Source of the DNA: Tetrapyrgos nigripes
Taxonomy: Eukaryota > Basidiomycota > Agaricomycetes > Agaricales > Campanellaceae
Direction: 5' to 3'
DNA length: 64,000 nt
Assembly (NCBI GenBank): GCA_013368315.1
Contig: JAACJM010000207.1
Span: forward strand, 62,001-126,000
The notes below the pieces were generated by a model, which was not told the origin of the DNA, made no database searches, and worked only from the letters and a program-made list of their open reading frames with translations. Numbering within the stretch: the first letter of the stretch is position 1; every line of letters starts with the position of its first letter. The translations under genes were made by a program, and so were the position numbers. Below are positions 44,633-55,345 of this stretch, in pieces.

Positions 44633-46813
44633 GATTCTCGTTCATGATGATGTGGCAAAGCATCTGTTTCTCCATCTGTAGACTGTGTGGAGAGAGGTGG
44701 GCAAGGCTCGCTACTGTACTGGGAGTGGATAGACGTTGGGCGTTGAATACTGAATTGGTTTTACACTCAAGCCTCTTTTTCTTTCTCTCCGACATTGTGA
44801 CGACAGCAACCATGAGTTGTCATTAGGAACGGGTTATAGACTGGCTCTATTTCATGTACGTTCTTGTAATGCACATAGCTAGCCTAGTGATCTGAATACA
44901 ATATATTTCTGTCAGAATCATGAACTTGTAAAAGCCTAGGCCATTGCACAAAGACAGCATCAGAACTTGGTTTTTTCCTTGGGTTATTCCTTACATTGTT
45001 TTGACTTTTTTTTCTGGTCTTACGCGTTCCCCAGATTACGAGGCTGAATGAAATGAGGCTGAGTTTATTACACTTGATTTCTGCTTGTGGCTATGTTTAA
45101 ATGGTCCCATCTATCTGTCTGTTAAATGGGTTTGGACCAGAGTTATTCATGGGGCTGTGTTTCTAGCTTTGTCCTAGTGCATTTCCATGTGACCCGACGG
45201 AAAGAAATATTAGTTCCGACGCAACAGGTGGCCGCGCCTGCTGCCGGCAAATTCCGTTCGCGCCACGCGATGCACACACTCCGGTGTGTGCAAACGCAAA
45301 AACTCAAACATTTGTTGATGTAGGTGCCTGCACCTCCAGAGACCTCCGCAAATAGCAAGCGGAGCCTCATCCAATACCCCTCTCTGACGCATCCATTTAT
45401 TGTTTCATTTGTTTTTCTTATGTTTCTGATTAATTGTTTCAACACCTTTCCAAGGATTGGATGCGGCGGGTGCTGTGGTTTACAGCGGATGCCCGTCGTA
45501 GACCACTATGATCCGTTGTATACATACATTTCCTATTCTGTTCAGGACTCCTCAGTTCGACTTTTTCCCCGACTTTGCATGCACTTTTCTTCTATGATTT
45601 AGCGCTATTGCTCACTCACAATCTCTATGGGGGCGGTTGCCCTCGGTTGGCCTATTATGTACGAAGCGAAGCTTGCGAGTATAGTGGAGGCTTCATTCTG
45701 CTCCTCTGCACACTTTTGTATATGTCATGTGACTTGGGACACCTTTTGTGTCCTCTGCTCGGCTTCTAAAGTTATTTCAGTAACCTGAGCCTTCAGTACA
45801 GGTAATGTTGATATGGTCATCCTCTGAATGGTCAAGAACAAGCTGACTTTAGTAAGACAGACTAATATGGTCATCCTCTGAATGGCCAAGAATAAAACTG
45901 AGGCTTATACTTGCCGTGATTTTGACAGATTGTTTTCACATCAAAGATTATTGTGAACCTTTTAAGCTTCACATTGTCTTTAATGCACATAGGCAACAGA
46001 ATTGTCCTGATCATGCCAGATGGGAAATATCTTCACCTGTTCTTTGACCACCCAAATCTCTTTTTGGTCGCACAATGTCCAAGATTATTTTGAACCTTTT
46101 AAGCTTCAGGTGTGCATTGAAGCACGAGATGAAGAAATCTTTAATCTTTCTTTTACTTTCCACATCTCTTTTTGTTCATGCAATATCAATGTTTATTTGG
46201 AAGTGGATAATTATTGAGATTTATCCATGAATGTTTAACCACTGATCAAGATTCAAGCACTGTAACTGGAAGAGCTAACTCAAGCCTCATGTCTCAAGTC
46301 TCAGGAAGTATGTCTTCCCAACCCTCACAACTGACTGACTTACTGAATATTGATTATTGGTCGGAGCTGAGGCAGGTGTTGAGTGAGTGGACGTTGGATG
46401 AGGAATGAGGTTAAAGGTGGGCTGCGTGATCGCGCCAGTGAGTGTTGGGGAGGGGAAGAGTCTTGAGGCCTAGCTTGAGGCCTTACCCTTCAGGTAACTA
46501 TTAGTACTATCAGTGGGGAACGAGTCGAGTCGTGGTCGTGGTCGTCTCCGCCGTTATACATTCGCTGACAGCAAGCATATACCTAAGTACGCCATAACTC
46601 AAAATGAATGACTTTTAAAAGGAGGGGCCTCGTCATTTGACATGCGTTTATGTAAGAGGAGCCTACGAATGATGGTATCATTGATGCATCGATGCGGTTT
46701 GGGAGCACACACAAAGCAAAGTTAGTCTTTCGCGCAGCCAATCAAGACTCATTCACGTGCACTGGACACTTTTTGCACCTTTGCATTTCTTCTCATCATC
46801 GTCAACGGCTACA
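44633..46813. other. no confident gene; repeat blocks
   Basis: Contains the third TTACGAGGC block (45038-45120) and GGGGCCTCGTCATTTGACAT at 46622, which may be its inverted partner and would define an element of about 1.6 kb. Inside are tandem duplications (45808-46150). A Ser-rich open end (46214-46408, ending DYWSELRQVLSEWTLDEE) may be a gene relic; no family recognised. Confidence 0.4.
45808..46150. repeat. local tandem duplications
   Basis: AATATGGTCATCCTCTGAAT occurs near 45812 and 45867. AAGATTATTNTGAACCTTTT followed by AAGCTTCA occurs near 45944 and 46081, with CAAATCTCTTTTTG-type text also repeated. Confidence 0.6.
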
Positions 46814-49800
46814 ATGAAAACGTTCAAAGATGGCGGTGGACAGCCCCAAGCTGAGCCAGTTGGGAATCCAGGCAGTCTGACTCCGTCTATCTCAGAAGGT
46901 GAGCTTCAGATGGCAATATCCTAGAAAAAGAACTAACAATCTCTGTTAGCACCTGTGGCACAGACACCAAGTTTGTCAACGAATAATGATTTTGGACCAA
47001 TTGTCACCATTCCAGATAATTCCTCGGAGACTCGTCCAATGTCAGAAGGTGAGCTCCAAAAGGCTAGCTCATAGGAAAGAAATAATATTTTCGATTAGTA
47101 CTTGCTGGACAGACAGCTTTGTCTGTGAACATGTTTTCACATGCATCCAATTTCAAGATGCAAGATGTCACAGTAAATAATGCAGGAAGAGATATTATTC
47201 AGACAACCTACAACAACTTCGGTAAGTATCAGATGTACAAAGTCAATCTTGTGTTCTTGATTTACCCAAATTTGAAAAGTGACAAGTGATGGAACTGTTC
47301 AAAATAATCAAATGCTCCAAGTATTGAAACAGAAGTTGAATCCAATCACCAATCCGGTCAGAAAAACAGATATTTGTATGGAAGGAACCAGAGTAGAGAT
47401 ATTGCAAGAGCTTTGCAACTGGATAATCAGCGGCAACACCTCTATTGCTTGGATTTATGGAATTGCTGGTACTGGTAAAAGTGCCATTGCAGTTTCTCTA
47501 GCTTCAAAAGTTAGAGGTTCAGGGAAGAACATCACACTGGCATTAACCTTTCACTGTGTGAAAGGGCAGGAGACAGATAATATCTCTACATTGATTCCGA
47601 CTATATGCTACCGATTGGCACAAGTATTTCCAGAATATGGCCAGTGCCTCTATCAAAATTTCAAGGATGATCCTTCACTTCGAGGCAGGGGGATTCCACT
47701 CTTTGAGCAGCTGGACACATTTTTCAAACCATTTCTTATGAATCAAATCAGGACATCTGAAAATGTGGTCATGATTGTGATTGATGGCCTGGATGAATGC
47801 AGAACAAGCTTGGACCGAGCAGATTTTCTAAGATGCTTGAAGGATATATCTCATCTTTCATGGCTCAAATGGGTAATAACCAGCAGACCAAATCCAGAAA
47901 TCTGCCATGAATTTGATAAATTCAGTAAATCTGCTCTGACCAAAGCTGATTTGATAGATGATGAGAGTACTACAAATGATTTGAGGTTATTGATTAGTGC
48001 AAAGTTGAAAGTATATGGACAGTCATGGATATCAGAGGAGGAGATGGAGGACTTGCTTGTTAAAGCGAATGGCGTCTTCATTTGGGCCACTACAGCTATC
48101 ACATTTATAATGGAAGGGGTAAATAAGAGGAATAGATTGAATGCTATTCTTGACTTGAAACCATATGAAGGCCTATACTTTCTGTATGAGAAAGTGTTGG
48201 GGGAATTATTTTCTAAGCAAGATGATTTGATGTATCTTAAAGTGGTCATGAGTGCAGTCTTAGCATTGATGGAGCCTGTGTCAGTGGATACATTAAGCGA
48301 AATGTTCAGTGTACCAGTTGAGCTTGTATCTTCTGATGTAACGAAAGGTGTGATTGAACGCTTGTCAGCAATAGTGTATAAAAGAGAAGGAAAACTATAT
48401 TACCATCTCTCATTTAGAGAATTCCTTATGTCACAAAATGAATGGATTTCACTGGATAGTATCCATTCACAATTTGCTGGTGCTTGCTTGTATATCATGC
48501 AAAAAGAGCTCAAGTTCAATATATGTCATTTGACAACATCTTTTGTCAAGAATAGCAAAATTCATGATCCTCCTATTCAGAACAGAACAGAACGATATGT
48601 TTCATCCCAGCTACAGTACAGCTGCCTGAATTGGACAAAGCATCTGAAGAAGCCTAAGGCAGCAGAAGGTGGTGAGACAGTTCAGAATACTGTGAGCACC
48701 GAGGACAAGTGAAACCTCACCAGAAAAATATGGTCTAAAATTGTTCGTAAGACCCCGACCGTGACACCGGCCAACCGACCACATTTCACAGATTCACAGC
48801 CTGGGCACCCCTCGAAGGATACTGTGAACCAATTCATGGCAAGTAAATCACTTATATACTGGATAGAATGTATGAGTATAATGGGAAGAGCTTTTTTCCT
48901 CAAGCGATGTTTTGAGGATATAGCCGAATGGGCCCAAGTTAACAAGGTAATTTCATTTCTTATTTAATTGTCAGACAGATATTTATTATACTCCTAAAAC
49001 AGTATAAAAATGCAACAATAGTGGCAAAACAAGCCCGTAAAGTGGTAGATCTGTTTGAAATTCCACTGTCTGAGAGTACAGCACATATTTATCTTTCAAT
49101 TTTACCAATGCTTCCCATAGACTTCAGAATTTCTGAAAACTATCAAAAGCATTTGAAAAATACTGCAAGAGTAGGAGGCTATGGCATGCTAAAGGACTGG
49201 ATGTATATGCCAATAGTGATATCAGCATCAAATGGACTGAATAGTCTTGCCTACTCACCAGATGGAAGATATTTGGTGTCAGGACATGATGATTATCATT
49301 CTCTCAATGATTGCATAGTCAGAATTTAGAGTGTTCAAACTGGTCAGCAAGTAGCTGTGCAGCCGGAAGGTCATACTGGGAAATTCGTTACTGGGGAAGT
49401 CCTGTCAGTAGCCTATTCACCAGATGGCAAATATGTAATATCAGCATCTCGTGACAAAACAATCAGAATTTGGAATGTTCAGACTGGACAGCAGATTAAG
49501 TGTCTTATGGGACATAAGGATACGGTTAGATCAGTTGTCTATTCACCAGATGGCAGATATATCATATCAGGATCTGACGACGGAACAATCAGACTTTGGG
49601 ATGCAGAAGTGGGAAAGCAGATAGGAAACTCCTTTAAACACATGGATCAGGTTATCTCGGTAGCCTGTTCACCAGATGGTACAAGCGCGGTGTCAGGTTC
49701 CATGAATGGAACAATTAGGATCTGCAATATCTGGAGTGGCAAGCAAGAAGTTGTCCCTCTGGAAGGTCACACTCGCTTCGTGAAGTCTGTAGCATTTTCA

Positions 49801-51297
49801 TCTGATGGAAAACAAGTAATATCGGGGTCGTATGATCAAACCATCAGAATCTGGGACACCGAGACTGGGCATCAGGTGGGAAAACTAGAACACTGCTATC
49901 ATGAGGTCCGGTCAGTGGTATGTTCACCAAAAGACTTGCAATGTGTTGCAGTAGGCAATTCTCTTTCTGGCAGCATAATTACGATTTGGGACCTCCAAAC
50001 TAGGCAACAGGTCAGGAAGCTACAAGGTCATCAGAATGTTAACTCAGTTATTTATTCACTAGATGGCCGGTTTATTGCTTCAGGATCTTATGATGGCACA
50101 ATCAGAATTTGGGACATCTCAGATACTGAACAGAAAGCAGTAGAGCAGCTTCAGAAACATCCTAGTACTCATGGTGTTGTTACCTCAGTCAACTTCTCAC
50201 CAGATGGCAAGCATGTGGTATCAGGATCAGAGCACATAATCCAAATCTGGGATGTTCAAACTGGGCAGCAGGTTGGGAACAATTTGCAAGGCCACACTGG
50301 CAGTGTTAAGTCAGTTGTTTATGCACCAGATGGTGAGCATATAGTATCAGGATCTCATGACAAGACAGTACGCATATGGAAAGTTCAGACTCAAAGTCAG
50401 CTTGGACGTCCTCTAAAAGGACACACAGACTCTATTTTATCTGTAGCCTTCTCACCAGATGGTAGGAATATAGTATCAGGATCCACAGACAAGACAGTGA
50501 GAATCTGGAAAGTCCAGACCAGACAACAGCTTCGAGATCCTCTTACAGGCCACACTAACTCTGTTTTATCTGTGAACTTCTCTGCCGATGGTACACACAT
50601 TCTATCAGGATCTTGTGATGGGAGAGTGAAAATCTGGCAAGTTCAGACTGGACAGCAGGTTGCAGAAAGCCATTTCACGGCTCTGTGGTGCATAGATTAT
50701 TCTCTAGATAAAAAGCTTGTAGTGACTGAATCTAGAGACAAAACGATTAGGATTTGGGATGTACAAACTGGAATAAATCGGGAACTTCAAGGCAGCACAA
50801 CCAGTGTCAGTGCAGTGGCCTTCTCATCAGATGGAAAACGTCTAGTATCAGGGTGTTATGATAACGCCATCAGGATCTGGGATTTACAGACATATCAACA
50901 GATTGGAGAACCTCTGGAAGGCCATGTTTCATGGGTTAACTCATTGGCATTCTCAGCTGATGGCAAATACGTGGTGTCTGGAGCCTGGGATAATACAATC
51001 AGGGTCTGGAATATTGATCAGTCAGATCCAAGTCTGTTTCCAGCAGCTTTCAATCACCATCATGAATCTCAGTCCTTGTTTATTGATTCCCAAGGGTGGC
51101 TTTGTACAGCTGAACCTGAACCCAAATTGATTTTATGGATTCCACCTCAGTTTAGAGATGGATTTAGTGACTTGAGGCAGATATTGACAATTCCTTGTGA
51201 TGCAAAAAGGGCTGCAACTCCTGTTGACTGGAGCAAGTTTGTTTGTGGTGATGATTGGACATCTTGTTGGACAGATAATCCTAAGCATGAAAAATAA
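46814..51297 (+). pseudogene. NACHT-WD40 (NWD) STAND receptor gene with one nonsense codon
   Basis: Exons: 46814-46898, 46950-47048, 47099-47221, then from 47280. The N-terminal part is short and Ser/Pro-rich with NFKMQDVTVNNAGRDII, seen before NACHT domains in mushroom NLR-like proteins. The NACHT NTPase has the P-loop GIAGTGKSAIA (near 47460), Walker B VIVIDGLDECR (near 47780) and WVITSRPNPEI. A helical linker ends KSLIYWIECMS, and an intron follows at 48947-49002. Fourteen WD40 repeats span about 49220-51020, enough for two seven-bladed propellers, then a tail to 51297. The TGA at 48710-48712 can sit in an unmarked intron. The TAG at 49327-49329 replaces the WD-repeat Trp in IRI(W)SVQTGQQ and is a true nonsense change (TGG to TAG). 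Such proteins are thought to sense non-self and trigger death or defence. Confidence 0.88.
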
Positions 51298-52430
51298 AAT
51301 TGCAGGCTGACAGTCTGTATGTGTTCTCTTTTTCTCATATCAAATTTATATCCTTATTCAAATATTTGCCCATATAGGTCAGATTCAATTTGTTTTTCTT
51401 CAATGTGTATATCTTTTCTGATTCATAAATTGACATGTGCTACTTGGTGAATTGCTGTAAATTCCTTCCCCCCAGTTCCTCTCCATTCAATAAATACTGT
51501 CAAAAGTTCATACATAATTTGTAACCTGTGTAAAGTTCCAGAAGAATATTTATTTAAAAAATCTGTATGTTCCCCTCTAAATCATGATACTGGATGTCAT
51601 AAATATAAAATATAACGTCTACTGACTTCCAGGGAACACCTAGCATACAATTTACTTGTTGAATCCTTGGAACTGGTGACCCTGTCATAAACTGCTAGTT
51701 CTTTGCCCTCCTTCATCATTGTCTTCAACAACTACCTCATCTTTGAACCTAGAATTTGTTCACCACTCTACCATTGCCTTTCCTCAATAACTATTTCATT
51801 TTTCTACTATTATTATGCCCTTCAGTCCATACCCATTGAACCTTATAAAATCTGTCAAACAACCATCTATCTGCTATCTTGTTTCTTCATTACCCTTTCC
51901 TATTTATATCATTTCTGTACCTCAATCTATCCTTACTAGATCCCATCTGTCATACAGTCTACAGCTATTGTTCTATTTGTTCTATTCTCAGACTGTATCA
52001 TATATACTTGTACCTTCTGAAACTGATTCACTAGTTTGTTCACTTTGTCTCCACTCTGTACTACTATCTACACAGTGTCAAGGATAGTCAACTTACTCGT
52101 TGAGTGTAGTAGTTCCTGACAGATCTGAGGGACAATAGCTGGCACAGGCAAGGATGGGCAGTCAATGCTCGACTATTGACTATGGTCTGGACTTGTGTGG
52201 TCATATATTTCTGGTCTAGCTGGTTGACCACTGGTCCCCATGGTTGATCAATAGGTCAATCAGGCTTTGCCAGAAAATGCTCTTATCTCATGGCCTCTGG
52301 CAGCATTTAGCCACTTCCAGCCTTGGTGTTCTGGGTGCAAACACTCTGTGGGAATGTTTCCTTGGCTATCTGTTGACTGTGGTATAGATGCTTAAGGCCG
52401 TGGGACGCGGCATCCCCGACTCCGTAGAGT
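51298..52430. other. intergenic, pyrimidine-rich, no gene seen
   Basis: CT/TA-rich sequence with short low-complexity ORFs only. GGTTGACCACTGGTCC-type words near 52150-52260 hint at repeat debris. Confidence 0.5.
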
Positions 52431-52431
52431 T

Positions 52432-52563
52432 TGAGATGATGATGACAGAAGAGTGTATACCATGGATATTACTAGTAATCGTACAGAGATAAACGTTAGA
52501 GTATGAGACGATGATGACAGAAGAGTGTATACTATGGATACTACTAGCAATCGTACAGAGATT
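52432..52563. repeat. two-copy tandem duplication, 72-bp period
   Basis: TGAGATGATGATGACAGAAG at 52432 recurs as TGAGACGATGATGACAGAAG at 52504, each continuing through GTGTATAC and TCGTACAGAGAT with a few transitions. It lies just downstream of the 166-residue ORF on the minus strand. Confidence 0.8.
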
Positions 52564-52676
52564 GTATAAGTAGATCACAGTATCGCGTGTTGAAGTAGAA
52601 AAAAATGATTCATTCAATGATGGCTGTAATATCAGAAGCACACAGGCTAAATCAGAATCACTAAGGATTGCTAAAG

Positions 52677-53177
52677 TTAACCTTCGCCGCAGAGCAAAAC
52701 GAGATAGGATGGTTCGCAAACATTTGGATGTCCCTTCAAAGTCTGATAAGTAGGTGGCTGTTTCCGTTGTAAACGAACAGGTATGTTGGTTTGCAAAAAT
52801 TGTAACTCGTCAGGTCCCATCGCATCAAAAGAGATGTGCATATTCTCTATGTCAGAGTTGCTATCGCCGATATCAGTTTCAGATAACTTAGACGCCAAGA
52901 ATTGCGACAGCGCAGCACGCGTGTATTGACCAGTAAACTCAGAACCGAAGATATGTTGCATAGACAAAATTTTAGAATGATAGACATGTTTGGGAACAAG
53001 AGGGCCATCGTACGGGAGAATGCCAACAAGCAGAAGTTTACCGACCAATTCAAAAATACAGTGAACGGAGTATAAAAGCGTGTGCGGAAACTGCAGCAAT
53101 AGTTCAGTTGTAGTCTGGACAGGGTGCTCAAGAAATATAGGCGTATTTGAGGCTACGGTGCGAAGATGATGGTCCAT
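52677..53177 (-). CDS. hypothetical 166-residue protein
   Basis: A single uninterrupted ORF from MDHHLRTVASNTP. There is one hydrophobic stretch (LLLQFPHTLLYSVHCIFELVG), then GKLLLVGILPYDGPLVPKHV. A polar, acidic C-terminal half follows (SETDIGDSNSDIENMHISFD), ending LVLLCGEG. No cleavable signal peptide or known domain is recognised. Being intact in a region of decay favours a real gene, or a recent element-borne one. Neighbours give no hint of function. Confidence 0.5.
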   Translation of the reverse strand: MDHHLRTVASNTPIFLEHPVQTTTELLLQFPHTLLYSVHCIFELVGKLLLVGILPYDGPLVPKHVYHSKILSMQHIFGSEFTGQYTRAALSQFLASKLSETDIGDSNSDIENMHISFDAMGPDELQFLQTNIPVRLQRKQPPTYQTLKGHPNVCEPSYLVLLCGEG

Positions 53178-53443
53178 AGCGATTCAGTATGTCGACGAGA
53201 CGGCAGTTGGAGTCAAAGAGGCGGACTACGAATTTGAAAAAGAGTGACCGCATGACGAGAACGTGGTAAAGAACTTATAAAACCGGAGAAAAACGTTCGA
53301 TCATGGCCATTCGAGTTTTGCAAGTCCCTCCTCCTACCGGAGATCGGGGACCAGCATTGACTGAGTCTGGACTTTGGTCTGAACTGACAGTTATTAGTCT
53401 ATGACCCAGTCACACCCAACCCTGGGCACAGGTAAGAAAGAAA

Positions 53444-53650
53444 GTGAAGATCATGGAGGATCAGATGACAAGGAAGGATGAACAGCTCTGGGGACTGTGT
53501 GGATGGTGTCACAAGTGTCATGAACCCTTGAGCTGGGCAGAAGACGTTTCAGCCATGCGCAAAAAGGCCATCAATGAGATTATTCTAGATAAGTTCCTAA
53601 TTGGGAAAGCTCAGCCAACAGCTAATAGCTACCCAGAAGGCCAGGTATGA
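53444..53650 (+). CDS. short Cys-containing ORF, uncertain
   Basis: A 68-residue frame with LCGWCHKCHEPLSWAED, a CxxCxxC-like knot that could bind zinc, and a helical follow-up (MRKKAINEIILDKFL). No promoter, partner exon or family seen. It may be a fragment of a larger transposon protein. Confidence 0.25.
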   Translation: MKIMEDQMTRKDEQLWGLCGWCHKCHEPLSWAEDVSAMRKKAINEIILDKFLIGKAQPTANSYPEGQV

Positions 53651-53809
53651 GGTCATGAGGCAGGGTTTCCAAAAGTGGGATGAGTACTACATTGAACGGG
53701 ATACAGTAACTGTAGTACTACAAATACTTGGTTAAGTAATGTCTAAATCATAGTTTCTATTTACACTTGACATATCTAAAAGTTCAGGAAAAAACCCCAT
53801 GAAAGTTTG

Positions 53810-53875
53810 GTGAAAGTGAAAGAAATGTGTGGTGAAAGTGAAAGAAATGTGTGATGAAAGTGAAAGATATGTGCA
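53810..53875 (+). repeat. short tandem repeat, about 24 bp
   Basis: TGGTGAAAGTGAAAGAAATG-type unit in three consecutive copies with small changes. The remainder of 53651-54580 has no gene. Confidence 0.75.
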
Positions 53876-54587
53876 GTAACTTGCCCATGTCACATGTCAC
53901 GCTAGAAGTGCGCGCTGGACTCCTGAAAGATTAGCAATGCATTTTGGCAGACCTTAAATAAAAGTGTGAATTTCTAGGACCAAAATTCAGCGATGTGAGT
54001 CATAGGCTGAAAATAGCCTAGAAAAGTGCGGGAACAGCGAAAATCAGTGGCGAGATGCAGGAAATAATTTTATCCACAATCCACAAGCATAAGAATACAA
54101 CCATGGTAAACTCCCCTACACTCACACACCCTCCCCCTCACCCCCACAAACCCATATCTCCAGATCCAGTCCTGGCACTTATCATTGTGAGGTTTCTTTC
54201 CTTCTAATTCTGGAGTTAAATGAGGCCATAATTAGCCCAGAACAAAAATATATCCTTGATAAACTGCCCCTCCACTCCCCCCACAAACATATCTCCTTTT
54301 ATCTCAAATCAACTGGAGCCAGAATAAGGCCAGAACTGCAGAATTCCATGGAAAGCCCAGCTACATCCAACATCTCCTTCTCCTCATCTCTACAGACTTT
54401 GAAACCTTCACAACCAGGCAACCTATTATATTGTGGTTCTTTGTACCTTCAACCAAAATTAGAAGACCCTTGCAATAAGGATGGGTGTCTGAATCTTTCA
54501 AAGTAGTTTGGCATGAGATAACCACTCCTAATAGTAATGGTAATGTAAAATATCAGGTATGGATAGAGAAGTATGTAAATTTAAAAT

Positions 54588-54660
54588 GACCTTGTGATGC
54601 AGTGGTGCGTGTGTTTTTTGATAACGAGAGGTCAAGAGTTCAATCCCATTGTAAAGCATA
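54588..54660 (+). repeat. tRNA-derived (SINE-like) sequence
   Basis: TGATGCAGTGG (54595-54605) resembles an RNA polymerase III A box. GAGTTCAATCC (54636-54646) matches a B box at tRNA-like spacing, and TTGATAAC lies where an Ile anticodon loop would be. The acceptor stem does not pair, so it is not a working tRNA gene. A SINE head or tRNA pseudogene is the likeliest reading. Confidence 0.4.
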
Positions 54661-55221
54661 TTCCAGTAGAAGGTCACATAAATTTTAATACAAGTATAGT
54701 TAATGATTCCCATGGCTCAAGAATGCACGTTAGGATTGGAATGGCAGATTTATCACAATAAAAAACTGATTACTATAAATAGTAATCAGGACTCATTTCT
54801 CTATTATGAATCATTACAACTCATATGTAGATACTTGTACTTGTACTTTAGTCCAGATTTTGATTCTGTTTCACTTACTGTGCTGATCTTGTTGCGAGTC
54901 TATTCCGCATTATATATGACATCAACTCCAGTACTCCTGTGTAACTAATGTACATAACAATCACGAGTCCCAAACGTAAATAGAAACAAGAATCAACTGT
55001 GAAACAATGAATAGAAATGTGGAGTAATGAACAGATACATACACTTTAAAATTGCAGTCTCATTTTGTGCAAGTCTTAACTAGATTTTTCCAACTGTGTT
55101 AGACAACTTGATCATTTTACAACTAAAAAATAGTCTAGACATGCTCAAGAGGAATTAGGGCACATCCCAGGCATTTTAGGGGCATATAAAGTAGCTGGTG
55201 GAAGCTTGAGAGTGACGAGCA

Positions 55222-55345
55222 GGCATGATACAGATGTATACTAGAAGCGGAGTGGCAACTCCATGCTTACCTGGGGATGTTAGTTGCTTGTTAGAGCTGG
55301 TTATAGAGGTTTGTGAGGTGAGTTGTTAAGTTGAGAAACTTTTTA
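55222..55345 (-). repeat. copia LTR fragment related to element B
   Basis: GGCATGATACAGATGTATAC, GTGGCAACTCCATGCTTACC and GAGAAACTTTTTATT align in order with the LTR text from about 4025 to 4160 (GGCATGGTACAG..., GTGGCAACTACGCAACTTACC..., AAACTTGTTATT). It abuts the truncated 3' end of the hydrolase pseudogene, so the insertion probably caused that truncation. Confidence 0.55.

Noticed and set aside
48710..48712. TGA as a real truncation of the NWD protein
   Set aside because: Text from about 48665 to 48795 does not look like family protein and is bounded by possible GT and CAG sites, so an intron is more likely. The later TAG at 49327 is kept as a true lesion.
53444..53650. Zinc-binding gene
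   Set aside because: One CxxCxxC-like cluster in a 68-residue frame is too little to support a named product; kept only as an uncertain ORF.
54588..54660. Functional tRNA-Ile gene
   Set aside because: No pairing acceptor stem and poor D-arm; only the internal promoter boxes resemble a tRNA.
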